Assembly (NCBI GenBank): GCA_001574975.1
Contig: KQ965797.1
Location: 169,125-233,124 of the forward strand
DNA: 64,000 nucleotides
From: Gonapodya prolifera JEL478
Lineage: Eukaryota; Monoblepharomycota; Monoblepharidomycetes; Monoblepharidales; Gonapodyaceae
Direction: 5' to 3'
Program-made: the position numbers and the translations under genes
The notes under the pieces: model-generated
What the model saw: only the letters and a program-made list of their open reading frames with translations
Databases searched by the model: none
Told to the model about the DNA's origin: nothing
Shown: positions 46,010 to 57,929 of the stretch, piece after piece
Layout of the letters: each line of letters opens with the position of its first letter
Numbering within the stretch: position 1 is the stretch's first letter

Positions 46010-49000
46010 CTATTGGGCTACCGGGACGCCGACTCGCACAACTCCGGGACTATATCCAATGCATGCGTGAAGGGCTGCGCGATAGTCTCCCGAAGTCTCA
46101 TCTTCGATCCAGGCCGCGAGGGTTCGCTTGTACCTAACATCGAGACAGAGATTGTGGAATCACATCGTTCTTGAAGCAGAGACGGTCCCAAACCCTCACC
46201 TTCGATAAAAAACAGTTTTGATGGTTTTCATAATCGGTTGAGGCGCCCGATAGACCACTGCGAGGCGAGAAAGCTTCTCCTCTTTGTGGCCAAGACCTTT
46301 CATTGAGTCATAGAAATCCTCTGCATGGACGACGTTACTGGAATTGCACTAACACAACAGATGGCACTTCTCACCAGCAACGAAGTCCTCCTTCTCATAC
46401 GTGACAGACTTGACGAGTCGACGCATCGCTGCGCTGAGACTGAACGAGAGCTCCATGGCTCCAAATTCGCTTTCCACGACGTGAAGGAAGCTCTTCCCGT
46501 GGGTGCGCTCGTAAGCCTCGAATACAAGCTTGAGGTGCGACGATGAGCTTTTGGAAAATATCCATAGTGGGACAAGTGCAACCTATCGAAACATGTCTTG
46601 ATCAACAGAGAACTTACCGAGATGTCAAGATGTCGATGAAGACTCTTTCGTCCGTCCCAAGCTTCGCCTCTCCAGCGATATATAGGGCTTCCACATCCGC
46701 CATTACATCTGCGGTTCCACGTTGTCGGCGACCCTTTAATGCACAAGAGACTGAAATTTAGTGGGAAGTTCCATAACCTTCGTAGACAAGAACAGTACTA
46801 CCTCCAGAACTTTGCCGAATAGATATCCCAGGTTCGAAGTATCCTTCAACACCTTGGCCACCAGTGATTTCTTGTACGTTCTTTGGTACATCTCCTTGAG
46901 CGCTTCAATCTCATCGTTCGATTTTCCGATGAGTATCTGGGACAAAAGGATCATTTGTACGTGTCGCCGCCACAGACACACACAAAAAAAAAAGTTGACT
47001 TACATCGACAAGGGTATCTTTGTCAAAACCCCAACCTCCATACACTGGCGTAGGACCTCAAGTCAAGTCATGCGGGACAACGCTCGATCTGCACAACTTA
47101 CAAGCATCATGCAAGCACCTGACCTCGTGCTCCAGCGGTGTATATGTCAGAGACTCCAGCACCTTGCCAAACATCCCAGACACTCGAGGCGGCCTCACGT
47201 ATGCATTGATACTTGACTGGTAGGTGCCAGTAAAAGCCTTCGCGAGCAAATACAACTCGTCCGGGGGGAGGAATGTGAGCGCCTGTACCGCTTTAATGTT
47301 CTCCCGTCTCTCGATCCCCTCGTGAAGCTGCCTTGCCAGCGCGAAATAGGCTTGATGCTCTGCATTGTGATGGGCGGTGGCATCTTGCGGTCGACTGGTA
47401 CTTGCGGCTGTTTTCGAAGTTGCTTGTGATTCAGATGTTCGTGTACTGTCAACCGATTTGGTCGGCGATGGTGAACGGCTGGACGAAGGAGGAGGGCGGC
47501 GCGAACTCGTCCGAATCGGTGGGATCGGTCGTTGACCTTCGGCGATGGGACTCGCACTTTTCAGCTTTCCAGCACCGCCATGCCAAGGTTCCGATTGGAA
47601 ACCATGTGGCGTCAACGTATAATCGAGCTTGGCAGTGCGAGATGGAGACAGGCTCCGATCACGCGGCTCGTGCAAAGCAGGGGGTGGCAACTGGGCAGCT
47701 TCAACAACCGCCTGCGCATCAGCTGGTGCAGTGATCCCGTTGGATGTGGATTTCACGGCAGTTGGAAGTGGATGTTTTCCCACTGGCTCGGGGAGGGGTT
47801 TGGAATTTGAACTCGTAGATGCTGCTGATTGGGTACCACTTTCAGGGTATGATGGGATGAGCAGTGTTGCGTAGTCGAGAGAGCTGGCTGTCTGAGGTTC
47901 TTGGAGGGGAGCCATTTGATCGCTTTGTAATTCTACAGTTTCGTGGTACCTGGCAGGATAAGTTGGACCAAGGACACTCGTCTCGTTGTCGTGTTGTTGA
48001 CCTATGTGATTTCCATCTGCCTTGCCAGCAATACTACTTTCAGCGAAGCTGGAACCGTTTTCAAACTTCTGTGAGGATGGAACTGATCCGAGCATTGCCC
48101 CTGAAGCCAGTGTCGTCGCGCTTCCCGAATGCTCGTCATACGGGAGTCCGTGCATGTGTTCTTGTTCACTGCTGGGTAGAGATTCGTTCTGCCCTGCGTT
48201 TGTGATGGATGAATGGTTTGCGATATTTGACGTTTCTGCATGAGCTTGAGCTTGTGTTAAATGGACCAGTGGACCGGGAGACCCGACAGCAATGAGGGAC
48301 TTCGTCGGAGTATCGGAATAGATGTCGATAGGTTTCTCTGCTACCACATTAGTTCGCTGAAAGCAAAGGGTGAGAATCGTTTTTTCATGGAAGCTCGGCA
48401 TACGAGAAGCTTATTTACCAACGATCCATCGTCACAGTATCCGGCGTCCCCTTGAGAAGTACCAGAAGCTATTTTGAGCCCCGACATGCTATCAGAACGC
48501 AAGTAAGAAGGTTTTGAAGGCACAGAAGGAACAACGGGAGGCAAAACCACAGTGCTGTGGGACTGAGGTTGCGTGGGCTCCTCATTGCTCACACCACTAC
48601 CAGGGATCGGGCTGGTATAGAGTGACGCTGTTTGTGGCACAGGTTGCATTGTGGCATGAAAAGTGGCATCCTCCTGTTTCTTCCCCGCTCCCTCATAGAG
48701 GTCTTCAACCGAAGGCGGAGTCCGCGTTCGCGGTGGTGTAAGTCGCACCGGGGCATAAAGAGTGATATCCTCCTGGTCCCTCCCTGCTGAATCATGGAAG
48801 TCTTCAACCGAAGGCGGCGTCCGCGGTCGTGCACCTGCAACCATGTACTCAATGTCGTCCCTCGGACCCAAATAATCGTCACTATGCGGAGCGGGAGCTG
48901 ATGCCACGGAGGATGCCCTTGAGAGGCCCTTGAACTCGTCTGAATCAACAGGATACGTCACCATGGACTTGGTGGAATGCGAACGCAATGGGGCAGTGCT

Positions 49001-51382
49001 CTGCCCGGGTACATGATGAATGCCCCCGTCTTCGCTGGGAGATTGCAAGGTTGACCCGAAAGCCAGTCGAGGGCTCAATGGTTCCTGTGGCGATGCCCGA
49101 CTCGGTCTACGTTTCGTGGACCTGAATTGGTGCGTTCGACGGATTCCGGACGCGGCAGGGCGAACGACTTCTTCCGAAGATTCCGGGTTCGGTGTCTCCA
49201 GCTTGACTTGCTCAGGCGGTATGACTTGGTTCGACGGAGCGGGCATTCGGGATCCAAGTCCCACGCGATCCGGATACGAAACCGAGTCAGAGCGCCGTTC
49301 CACGTTCTCAGGACGAACTGATGATTGCGCTACAATCACCGGGCGAGCAATTCGATTGGAGTCTGTGCGCTTCTGCTCCAGATCGTCACGATTTCCGTAG
49401 CTGTGTGCGTTCGAAACCGTCGTTGGGGGCGGGGGCACCATTGGTGGGATAATCTCGGTGATAACTCTTTGCGGAGGAGGGCTCGCCATCGCGTTGGCCT
49501 TGCCCGAGTGTTTCTGGACGGGCGCTGCATACGTGACGGCGACCGCTGAGTTCGAATGCAGTGTTTGCCCGTTCGAGTGGGGAGGTGTACTGCGGTGCTT
49601 GTGAGCCTGAGCGTTTCGGTCCGCAAGCGGCGGTGTCCGAGGGCGCGTTCCAGCGACCATGTACTCAATGTGCGCCGACGGTCCCAAATACTCATCGTGG
49701 TCGTGGACGACAAGAGGCGGGGTCGGTGTGCGCGACACAAGGCGGTAAGCAGCGGGGTACGTGACGTCGGATGTGTCCGACTGCACGTCGTCGTCCAGGG
49801 CGGGTTGATGTCGAGCAGGTGGCGGGACCATGGGTGGAATGATTTCCGTGACAACTTTCATGGGCGCGTGTTGCGGGTGTGCCGTCTTGTGCGATGACGT
49901 GACGGGAGCCGCGTACACGATTGGCGCTGCTCCTGCTCCTGCTCCTGCGTCTTTCATAACGGCAGTCGACTTCCCCCCCACAGCGTGCTGCGAGGCCACA
50001 CGCTGCTTAGGTTTTACAGTTCCGCCGGGCGGGGGCGGCGTGCGGGGCCGAGTTCCCGCAACCATGTACTCGATGTGTCCCGACGGTCCCAGATGGTCGT
50101 CGTGCTCATCGTGCACGGGCGGGGGGGTCGGCGTCCGCGCCACGACTCTGTATCCGGCGGGGTAGGTCACGACCGAGTGCACCGAGTGCGTGTCGTCGTC
50201 TTCCTCTTCTATGGTTGGGCCGGGGAGGGGCGGGATGACCTCGGTGTGGACGACGTCGCGAGCGTGGTGAACAGGCTCGGGAATCACCTCAGTGATTGTT
50301 CGGCCGTCGTGCGGGTAGGTGGCAGTGGAGGGCTTCCTGGAAAGTGTGACAGGGGCGGGGGCGGGCGTGGCGTCGATGAGGGCCAGCGTTGCCGGCGGGG
50401 GAAGGTAGACGGGGTCGATTGGGGTGTGCAGTGGTGGCGTGAGGACGTAGTTGTTTTGATTCGTGAGCGCTGCGGGAGAGGCAGAAGGAAGGTTCAGGGA
50501 AGGGGAAGATTTTGGCAACAAGAACGGGGGCTCACGGTCTGTGCAGATGGGCATTTTGGGGTCGCAGAGCCCTGTGAGAGAGTGCCACACAGGGTTGGTT
50601 TCCGAAATAAAGAGAAGCGTTCAAAGCAGTGTGTCTCACATTGGCCGTCCGCAATGTACTTGTACTGTAGATCAAAGAGTTGAAGTCAGTGTGGTGGTTT
50701 CTCCCGTGCCAACTGTCCTGCACGGCTCACCTCAATTCTCGCTCCCCACGGCAACTCTACACGGGTGAAAAAAATCGGTCCTCTGTCCGCAAACACCCTC
50801 TTCTCCATCGTGACAGACTCGGACCATTGGTCGAACCAGCCAGTGACAACCACCTTCAACGCGTCGAACGGCGGGGCGTACACAAAGGTGTGCGTGAAGG
50901 ACTCGGGCGCAATGTCGGCGGGGTCGGCGGTGAAGGGCGTTTCGAGGAGGTTATTGAGGCCGCCGAAGGCTGCCAAACGGTGGTAGTTGGAAGATTCACC
51001 CTCACGAGGAAGGAGAGAGACCAAGGCTCACCGGCTGGAACAACGGGTTTCGTGTAGTCGACTTGCCAATCGCCATCGATAATGAACTTGTACTGTCATG
51101 GACCCCCGTTCGGTTGTTGTCGGCAACCAAAATATTGAGACCGTCAAGCTTCCACACCAACACTACCTGACGGCCCGCTCTCACCTCAAGGCGCGATCCC
51201 AGGGGCACTGGCACTTTCGTCTTGAAGACGAGGCCCATCCTGTCGTCCAGAGCCCTCTCCATCCTGAGCGAGCGTTGCCAGCGGTCCATCGTTCCCGTCA
51301 AAGTCACCTCGGCGGGGAGGCCGTGGCCCTTGGGCTCGAAAATGAACTCGTGCTGCATGTGGCGGTGGTGGAAAGATGCCAT
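46010..51382 (-). CDS. Fusion: two AMPK-type glycogen-binding modules + repeat linker + annexin
   Basis: About 1,500 residues. Start at 51382 (MASFHHRHMQHEFIFEPKGH). Two tandem CBM48/AMPK1-CBM modules: VTLTGTMDRWQRSLRMERAL with YKFIIDGDWQVDYTKPVVPA, and VVVTGWFDQWSESVTMEKRV with YKYIADGQWLCDPKMPICTD then NQNNYVL. Both keep the Trp residues used to stack on glucan. Next comes a Pro/Ser-rich linker of about 1,000 residues with repeated units HIEYMVAGTRPRTPP (near 50060, 49655, 48835) and TEIIPPMVPPP. The C-terminus is a four-repeat annexin core: YLLAKAFTGTYQSSINAYVR; GFDKDTLVDILIGKSNDEIE; GEAKLGTDERVFIDIL with LVFEAYERTHGKSFLHVVES; and SMKGLGHKEEKLSRLAVVYR with KRTLAAWIEDETSGDYRAAL. All joins I checked are GT-AG and in phase, including the critical 60-bp intron near 48358-48417. 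Annexins bind acidic membranes with calcium; glycogen binding is inferred. Confidence 0.85.
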
Positions 51383-52916
51383 CGTGAAGAGAGGGGGAGG
51401 TCAATAAGGTTGGTGATTCATGTGATGTGCTCCAGTCGGTCTGTTTGGTAACCAGAACTGAACTTCGGGCAGCGGGCAAGCCCCGCAAAACCCTCCGAAC
51501 CTTGAACAGGAACATTTATATTTCTGATTTCCGTCAATTTAAGCTGTGCAGCTGACGAAGCGTACTTGGGGATAGTCAACGTGGGGGAAGCGGGCGGGGA
51601 AGCAAGTAAACTCTGTGGAAACAATGCGACAGCACGTGAGATGGCAAGCAAACTTTGCTCCTCGATGATATGGGGCGGCAGCCGAGAATTAAGGTTGAAC
51701 GAACACCTTCATGCCTAATACACGATTGCGTTGAGACGGCAAGCTTGGGCAATATTGCAGGGAATTTCTATGGGTCCAACTCATCGATTTATTCTCTGCA
51801 ATCCCCGGCAGATGTCTGGCTGTGACGTCATAGGAAGACTGGTGCCCGTCAGCATCAGTGGGGATCATCCACGTCCTCCGATTAGCGATCGGACGAGCCA
51901 CGACAAAATAAAATGCGATGATTTTAGCTGCAACTGGCGATGGAATCGAGCGTGGAGCGACGAGTTGATTAGAGTGTGGCTGTGCTACATCTGTTCCAAA
52001 TTTGGGTTTTGAGTGGCGCACGAGTGCGTCCCTTTTCATCCCCCCATCGCCGGCAAATCTCTCTTTTCAGCCTGTGCAGCAAATCGACGGAAGCCGGACA
52101 GAGCGGACTGCGGTGGATTTCGAGAGACAGCGGCAGCGAAAGGAAAGTGTAGACTACACTTTGGTGGAACGTTCGAACTCGGCGGAGGAGGAGAAACCAC
52201 CTTGTCAACTAAGCGATACAAGGTGAGAGTGACGGGCGAAACGGCGAAGGCGGACTGGATGGAAAGAGAATGGGACGATGGATTGGGCGGGCGGACGGGT
52301 GTGACGGCGTGACTTCAGGTCAGGCGACCTTAGCGACACGAGGGTGGCGAAGGCTCCATAGGAGCACGGCGAATTCCCGGAGGACGACGAAAGAAATAAG
52401 ATGTGTTGAACTGTAGTTGGTGCCCGGAGGACTTACTTCGCCTGACGGCCCGCGCTGGACGCACTGATTGAGTATCAGGGCTGGAGAGTCATCAAGTCCC
52501 CACGATTGGAAGCGATAAACCGAGTGCTGCCCCTGTCGGCTTTCGTCGCACAAGATGGCCGAGTGAACGAGACGACAAAGGGACGCGACGCCAAAGTGAT
52601 ATTTCGGATTGGCAACTGAGCAAGACCTCAAAAAACGAGACGTCACAGGAATATATCGGACTGCTAAGTGAACGAGACGGCAAGGAGACAAGACAACAAA
52701 TTGGTACCTCGGATTGCCAAGTGAACGAGTCTACAGGGACACGAGACGATAAAGGAGGTATCTCGGAAATGCTTCCGGGTTCGCCATCTTTCACAAATCT
52801 GTCTTGGAACCTTCCCTCCCGAGCCCACGGACGCAATCTCTCGCACATCTGACATTCCCCTTCCTTCCCTCCCTCGCGCCTTTTTCTTAGACTTCCACAT
52901 AATACCCCCCCGGACA
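51383..52916. other. Divergent intergenic region, 1.5 kb
   Basis: Between the start of the annexin fusion gene and the start of the GH26-like gene. Must hold both promoters. No coding signal. The part next to the GH26-like gene holds a degenerate tandem repeat, listed separately. Confidence 0.55.
52558..52771 (+). repeat. Degenerate tandem repeat, unit about 53 bp, four copies
   Basis: Four adjacent units (52558-52612, 52613-52663, 52664-52716, 52717-52771). Each begins with a variant of CCAAGTGAACGAGACG and ends with a variant of TATCTCGGATTG. Units differ by substitutions and small indels. Lies 146-359 bp before the start codon of the GH26-like gene. No open frame is kept through it, so it is probably promoter or 5' leader sequence. 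Confidence 0.7.
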
Positions 52917-55352
52917 ATGGCGGCCCCACAACGGTCACCGACCTCACCCACGGTCCCGCAGCACCATGTCCAGCTCACCAATGACGACATGGCGATGCAC
53001 TCGCGCACCTTCTTCGAGCACTCCCAATCGCACCTCAACCCGCTCCGCGCGCCCGAGTTCCGCCTGGACTCCACCCACGGCCCGCCCTCAAACCTCAACG
53101 CCCAGTACTACCCGCGCGGACCTCCGCCTCCTCTGCCCCCCTCGGCGGGCGGCGGCGGCGGGCAGCAGCAACGCCAACAGCAACAGATCGGCGTGCCCCA
53201 AGCCCCGGGTGCGTCCTCTTCAGCAGCATCTGCAGTCCCGCTCACGGTCACGGTGCACCCCGCAACCCCCTCAACGCCATCCGTGCCCCCCATCTCCCCC
53301 GTATCCCCCTCGGCGCAACTCCGCCCCGCGGCCTCGTTCTCCTCGCTGAACCCCCCGACCTCGTACGCCATCAACAACCACACCGCCATCCCCATGCAGA
53401 CCTTTTCCTCCACGTCCTCCGCATCCTCATACTCTCCCGTGCCCTCCGCGTTCTCGCCGGCCCCGTCCGGGTTCTCGCCCGTCCCGCAGGGCACGTCCCC
53501 TGCACTTCAAGTACCCCAGCCCGCCATGGCTCCCCCTCAGAACCCCGGGGCCCGCTCCCCGATGTTTGGCGCAATCTTCCAGCGTGGACCGTCGCCATCC
53601 CCCTCCCCGGCGGGATCGTACTCGAGCTTGCCCAGGTCGGACATGCAGCTCATACCAAAGGGTGTGGGCGATGGCGGCTCTCCGCAGCCACGGGGGCCGA
53701 GGAGGAGGAGGACACGAAGAAGCAAGATCTCGTGGGGCGTTGCCATTATGGTTACCGTCGGTGAGTCCCGTCAACCTCTTTTTGTTTTCTCTCCGATGCC
53801 CTTCCAATGACACACTAACCACTGACCACCGACCACCGACCGACATTTTTACCCCATTCAGGCCTCCTCTTCATCGGCGGCGCAGTGACCGGCGCAGTTT
53901 TCTACGTGATCACCTCCACCCGCGGAACCACGCCCGCCACCGCGCCCGGATCCACCGCATCCGTGCTGGGCTCCTCCGCCATCGCGCCGATCGTGTCCCT
54001 CGCCGTACCTCCCGTCGTCGCACCTGTCTCTGTCCCCATGACGACGGCGAACCCGCAGCCCCTCCCCCCGCCCGGTCCGCGAGGTGTCAACCCAGTGACG
54101 CTCCCGGCGACGGGGGTGATTCTCGGAGCCCACCTCGACTTCGCCACTGACACCCCGGGGGCGTTCAACGCCCGCCTTGCGCTTCCGGGCGGAAACGTAA
54201 CGACCTTCATGGCCTTCATCACCTTCCCCATCACGGACTTCCAGGGCACGCTCGACTACATCTTCAACACCGTCGTGGCCACCATGCCGCGCGGGGGTAT
54301 CCTCATTCTGTCCGTCGAGCCCACCGCGGGCCTCGGCTCTGTCACCGCTGCGTCCGCGGCTGACCTCGCCGAGGTGTGCCGCAGGGTCAATGCTGCGGGT
54401 ACGGCCGTGCTTGTGCGTTTTGCACACGAGATGAACGGTGGATGGTACATATGGGGCGGAAAGCCCACGGCGTACAAGACCGCGTACCGCGTCGTGGCGG
54501 ATGCGGTGCACGGATCGGCAACGAGGACGGGCATGCTTTGGTGAGTGATTTTGGTGTTCTGCGTATTTGTACCAGCTTGCTTAACTTTTTCTTTCTTATC
54601 TCGCTCCAGGTCCCCCAACAACGCGCTATCATACCCGTGGACTGGCGGTGCTTATTTCCCGCAACCAGGGTCAACCGACTACACATCGTTGGATACGAAC
54701 GGCGATGGGACGGTGACCGCCGCGGACGACCCGTTCACTCCGTACTGGCCCGGTGACGAGTATGTGGACTTTGTGGGAACAAGTTTGTTCTTCTTGGGGT
54801 TGAGCTTCCCATGTGAGTGCCGGCAAACCGCGGTGTCGTGAAGGGAGTCCTGTATGACACTATATCTTGGCCAGACGGCGCAAACAACGATGCCCCGGCG
54901 GGCTATTACGAGAACATTCTCATCGGGACGAACTTCAACACTCTGGTGAACAACCCCATCCAGAACCTGTACACGTTCACGACGACGCACAACAAGCCCT
55001 TTGTTATCGCCGAGACTGGCATTTTCCACAACCCCAACGAAACTACGGGTGCCACCAATCTCGAGCAGAAGCAGTCGTGGTGGAGACAAGTGTTCACCAA
55101 CACTTTCTTGAGCAGGTATCCCATGATTAGGGTGCTCAATTTGTTTGAGGTTGCAACGCCGCAAACTGGTATGTACAAACAGCACCTAATGCGTTTTGCA
55201 GAACTCAGGGTGCTGACTACTCTCCTCCCCGGGTAGATTTCAATGGAACGATCATCAACTTCTCCGTCACTCGAGACACGCCCGAAATTCTTGCGGGCTT
55301 CCAAAGTGACTGGAACGGAGAAGGGTTTATCTTGTCTTCAAACATCAACTAA
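52917..55352 (+). CDS. Membrane-anchored GH26-like glycoside hydrolase
   Basis: Predicted type II membrane protein. The N-terminal cytoplasmic region of about 275 residues is Pro/Ser/Ala-rich and ends in a basic run (RGPRRRRTRRSK), followed by the anchor ISWGVAIMVTV/GLLFIGGAVTGAVFYVI. After a Pro-rich stalk comes a GH26-type TIM barrel: GVILGAHLDFATDTPGAFNA, ILILSVEPTAGLG, VRFAHEMNGGWYIWGG (acid/base Glu in HEMNG), SPNNALSYPW, and PFVIAETGIF (nucleophile Glu in AETG). A calcium-loop-like segment DTNGDGTVTAADD sits between them near 54690. GH26 enzymes mostly cut beta-mannans or related beta-glucans; the true substrate is unknown. Surface anchoring with the catalytic part outside suggests cell-wall work. 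Five or so exons; stop at 55352. Confidence 0.84.
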
Positions 55353-55662
55353 CGCTCAGTGTTGCGGTACCGAGATATTTAATATTTTTTCTCAGCATTC
55401 ATAGACTAGTAGTGTCTTTGGGAGGATTTATTCATCCTTGTCAGGGTTTTACAGGCACACGAATGTTCAGTGTTTACCGACATCAAATATAGAGAATTGT
55501 TTGGCACCATCTTTTCTTTCTTTTGTTTACGCGAGAGGGAGGTGGTCGGATGAAACCGGGGCGCGGCAGAATTGATCAGGGGCCTCAAAGTCAAACTTCT
55601 CCCGATCCGCCTTTTCCATTCGTGGGAGGTCTTGTCCAGGCGATTGCGGCAGCCACAACACC
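55353..55662. other. Intergenic
   Basis: 310 bp between two plus-strand genes; AT-rich first half, presumably the 3' untranslated region. No gene seen. Confidence 0.55.
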
Positions 55663-56359
55663 ATGTCGAGCCCACCGAGAAGACGTTCCGAAGCTTCGAG
55701 AGATACTCGCACTCCTCCTCCCCCTCTTATCAACCCCTCTGGATGGGTGGACACTCTCGACTTGCGGGATGGACAGTCGGACCACTACTCAGAATCCGAG
55801 GCAACGCTGAGCGATGGCGCGGAGATGCACTTGCCGGACTGCACCTGTGGAGCTGAGGGCTGCGAGGGAGACAAGCTGGGAGGCAAGCGCGTTGACTCCG
55901 GTGGGTCACGTCTGCCAAAGGTTAAACCTTCTCGAAGCTAATGTGCGACTGTTGCATGCATTGCTGCTCTGTCGTGGACCTCGTGAAGGCGTGGGACTTG
56001 CGTTTGTCAATTCAGTTGCCCCACCTTCGCCTTCGTCGCCACGGGACTACTACTCGTCTCGATGCCATTTCCTCAGTACCGACGCCCTGGGTATGAGCCC
56101 TGCTGAAGCGTCACAGCGGAGAAACTCTTCGAGGGACGAGAAGGAAGGGTTGGAACATCCGCGGATAATGGACTACGGCGGAATTGTTATCAGTGTAGCG
56201 GACTACGAGGCGCGACCTGGAGCCGTGCCAACACGGTCGGTGTCGAGCTATGTTGAGAGAACATTGGCGGCGGCTTTGGGGACAGTACCGATTGTTTTGG
56301 CCCAACTTATCACTCTGGATGTGTTTGCAGAGGCCATGATTGTTGTACACAACAGCTAA
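55663..56359 (+). CDS. Small protein of unknown function
   Basis: Putative two-exon gene. Exon 1 from 55663 (MSSPPRRRSEASRDTRTPPP) contains a Cys-rich bit LPDCTCGAEGCEGD. An 88-bp intron (55901-55988, donor GTGGGT) joins in phase to VGLAFVNSVAPPSPSS. The C-terminal half reads MDYGGIVISVADYEARPGAV and a hydrophobic stretch LAAALGTVPIVLAQLITLDV. About 200 residues. No family recognised. The short hydrophobic end could be a tail anchor or simply a buried helix. Confidence 0.45.
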
Positions 56360-56410
56360 AGATTGTATAGTTTTGCCATGTGTAGTGTACTTTGCTTCTC
56401 GTAGATTTAT

Positions 56411-57835
56411 TCAAGTTCTCTTCATTGTGTCATTCATTGCGTAACTCCGGAACATGACAGACGCGGGATCTCTGTCATCATTCATTCCGATGGTTTCGCC
56501 GGGACTCATTGGTGCGACATTCTGTGTTTGCGGGCTTCGAGCGTTCGTGGCAAACGTTGCTTCATTCGGGTTACCGCGAAGGGTCGGCTCTGGCTTCTTG
56601 AAGGCCGTGCTTGCTTGAAGAAGACGGGAACTTGAATCGGCATTGAGAGCAGGTTGCGAAGACTTCTTGCAGCACTTCACAATCAAATAGGTGAAGACAA
56701 TAACGTAGCTGCGTGGAACAGGAAAGCGAATTTGCTCAACTGCGACAACGTACAGACTTGACTGAAAACTCACAATATGACCAAGGCTCCTCCCAACGCA
56801 ATCAACGTTATATGCCACGGTGCCAATCGTGTACATATCGCGACCGCAACCTTGGATGCGCATGTGAGTGGTTCTACCCCACTTGGATTGCCGCTCCACC
56901 ACCCGTCATAAGCAACCATGCGCACAGCTCCACACCCAGTGGCGTTATCGATCTTTCTCCGAATGGCCAGTTGAAACTTGACGCTGGAGGACGATGCCTT
57001 GGAGGTTGGGGAAACCATCAAAGCACTTCCATTGAAGTCCGAGGGAGGATCAACACAGACACTCTGGAGATCAGAAGTGGCGTCCCGTGCTGTTATAGAG
57101 TAGAAGTACGCGGTGGCGTCTCCAACGGTGAGGGGACTTGACGCGTCCACGAGACTGACGTTCAACAAATACCCAGCGTCCGGTCGATCTGCAGGGCGCG
57201 CGAAAGTTGTTGTTGCTTGTACGGAGGCAGCGTTCGAGCAACCATCAAACTCCAAGAACCCGCACGAAGCTGGCGAGTAGAAGTTGTTTTTGTTCCAAGA
57301 GGAATGCAAAAGGAAAGGGGCGCAGTCATTCTCACTAAGCAAGGTCAAAACTTCAAAAGTGAGCTTCTCAATGCTCACCCCGCACAGCTACTGTCACAGT
57401 CGTATTCCACCCATTGAAAGCTGGCTGGGAGGAATTGGCAGTCAACCGGACCGTTGCCGGCAGAGCACTTGGAGTGGCTAAAACTCCGTAAATAGGTATA
57501 GTGTATATGGATCCGTCCCGTATTTGAATGGATGGGACGGTCGTCAAGTGCGCGACCGCGTATGCATCAGTCGGGGTTACGACAATGGATAAGTCTCCTG
57601 ATGGAGCAGTTAGAGCCCGTATTGTGAGAACTGCTGAATAGAGATATTCTTGGACAGTAACGTTTTGAGTACTAAGAGCGAAGGAGCCGATGGCTGTTCA
57701 TTCATGAGACGTGACATGGTTTCGTTATCGCGACATCGATTCGCGCAAGATTTCGATCACGCAACTGATATCACAGTGAACTCTCCGAGTTGCGCATATG
57801 AGAATCAATCCAGCGAGAATTCGCCATCGATGCAT
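56411..57835 (-). CDS. Predicted type I membrane protein, unknown family
   Basis: Start at 57835 gives a likely signal peptide (MHRWRILAGLILICATRRVH); an in-phase intron leads to SIGSFALSTQNVTVQEYLYS. The ectodomain has several N-x-S/T sites (NVT, NSS, NTT, NVS, NGS) and paired cysteines (NDCAPFLL, SPASCGFLEFDGCSN, QSVCVDPP, NATGCGAVR, LTCAS). One membrane helix is split by an intron: WHITLIALGGALVIL and YVIVFTYLIVKCC. A cytoplasmic tail of about 95 residues follows, rich in Ser, Pro and Asn. The join near 57370 could not be placed with certainty. It resembles a surface receptor or adhesion protein in outline only. The start codon is 95 bp after the NDUFV1 stop on the same strand. Confidence 0.55.
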
Positions 57836-57929
57836 TGAAAGGATGTGGAGAATTCGTTTTATTGCAACACCCCGGCCAGTGAAGGTCACATTATGAAACT
57901 ACAATCCATCACGCAAATGTAAAATCACT

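Noticed and set aside
49985-50683. Plus-strand open frame of over 200 codons, Arg/Gly/Val-rich
   Set aside because: It is the antisense shadow of the Pro-rich linker of the annexin fusion gene.
52558-52771. Repeat array considered as CRISPR
   Set aside because: Units are contiguous and degenerate with no spacers, and the genome is eukaryotic.
55700-55760. Zinc-binding domain in the small unknown protein (CTCGAEGC)
   Set aside because: Only three closely spaced cysteines with no partner ligands; not enough for a domain call.
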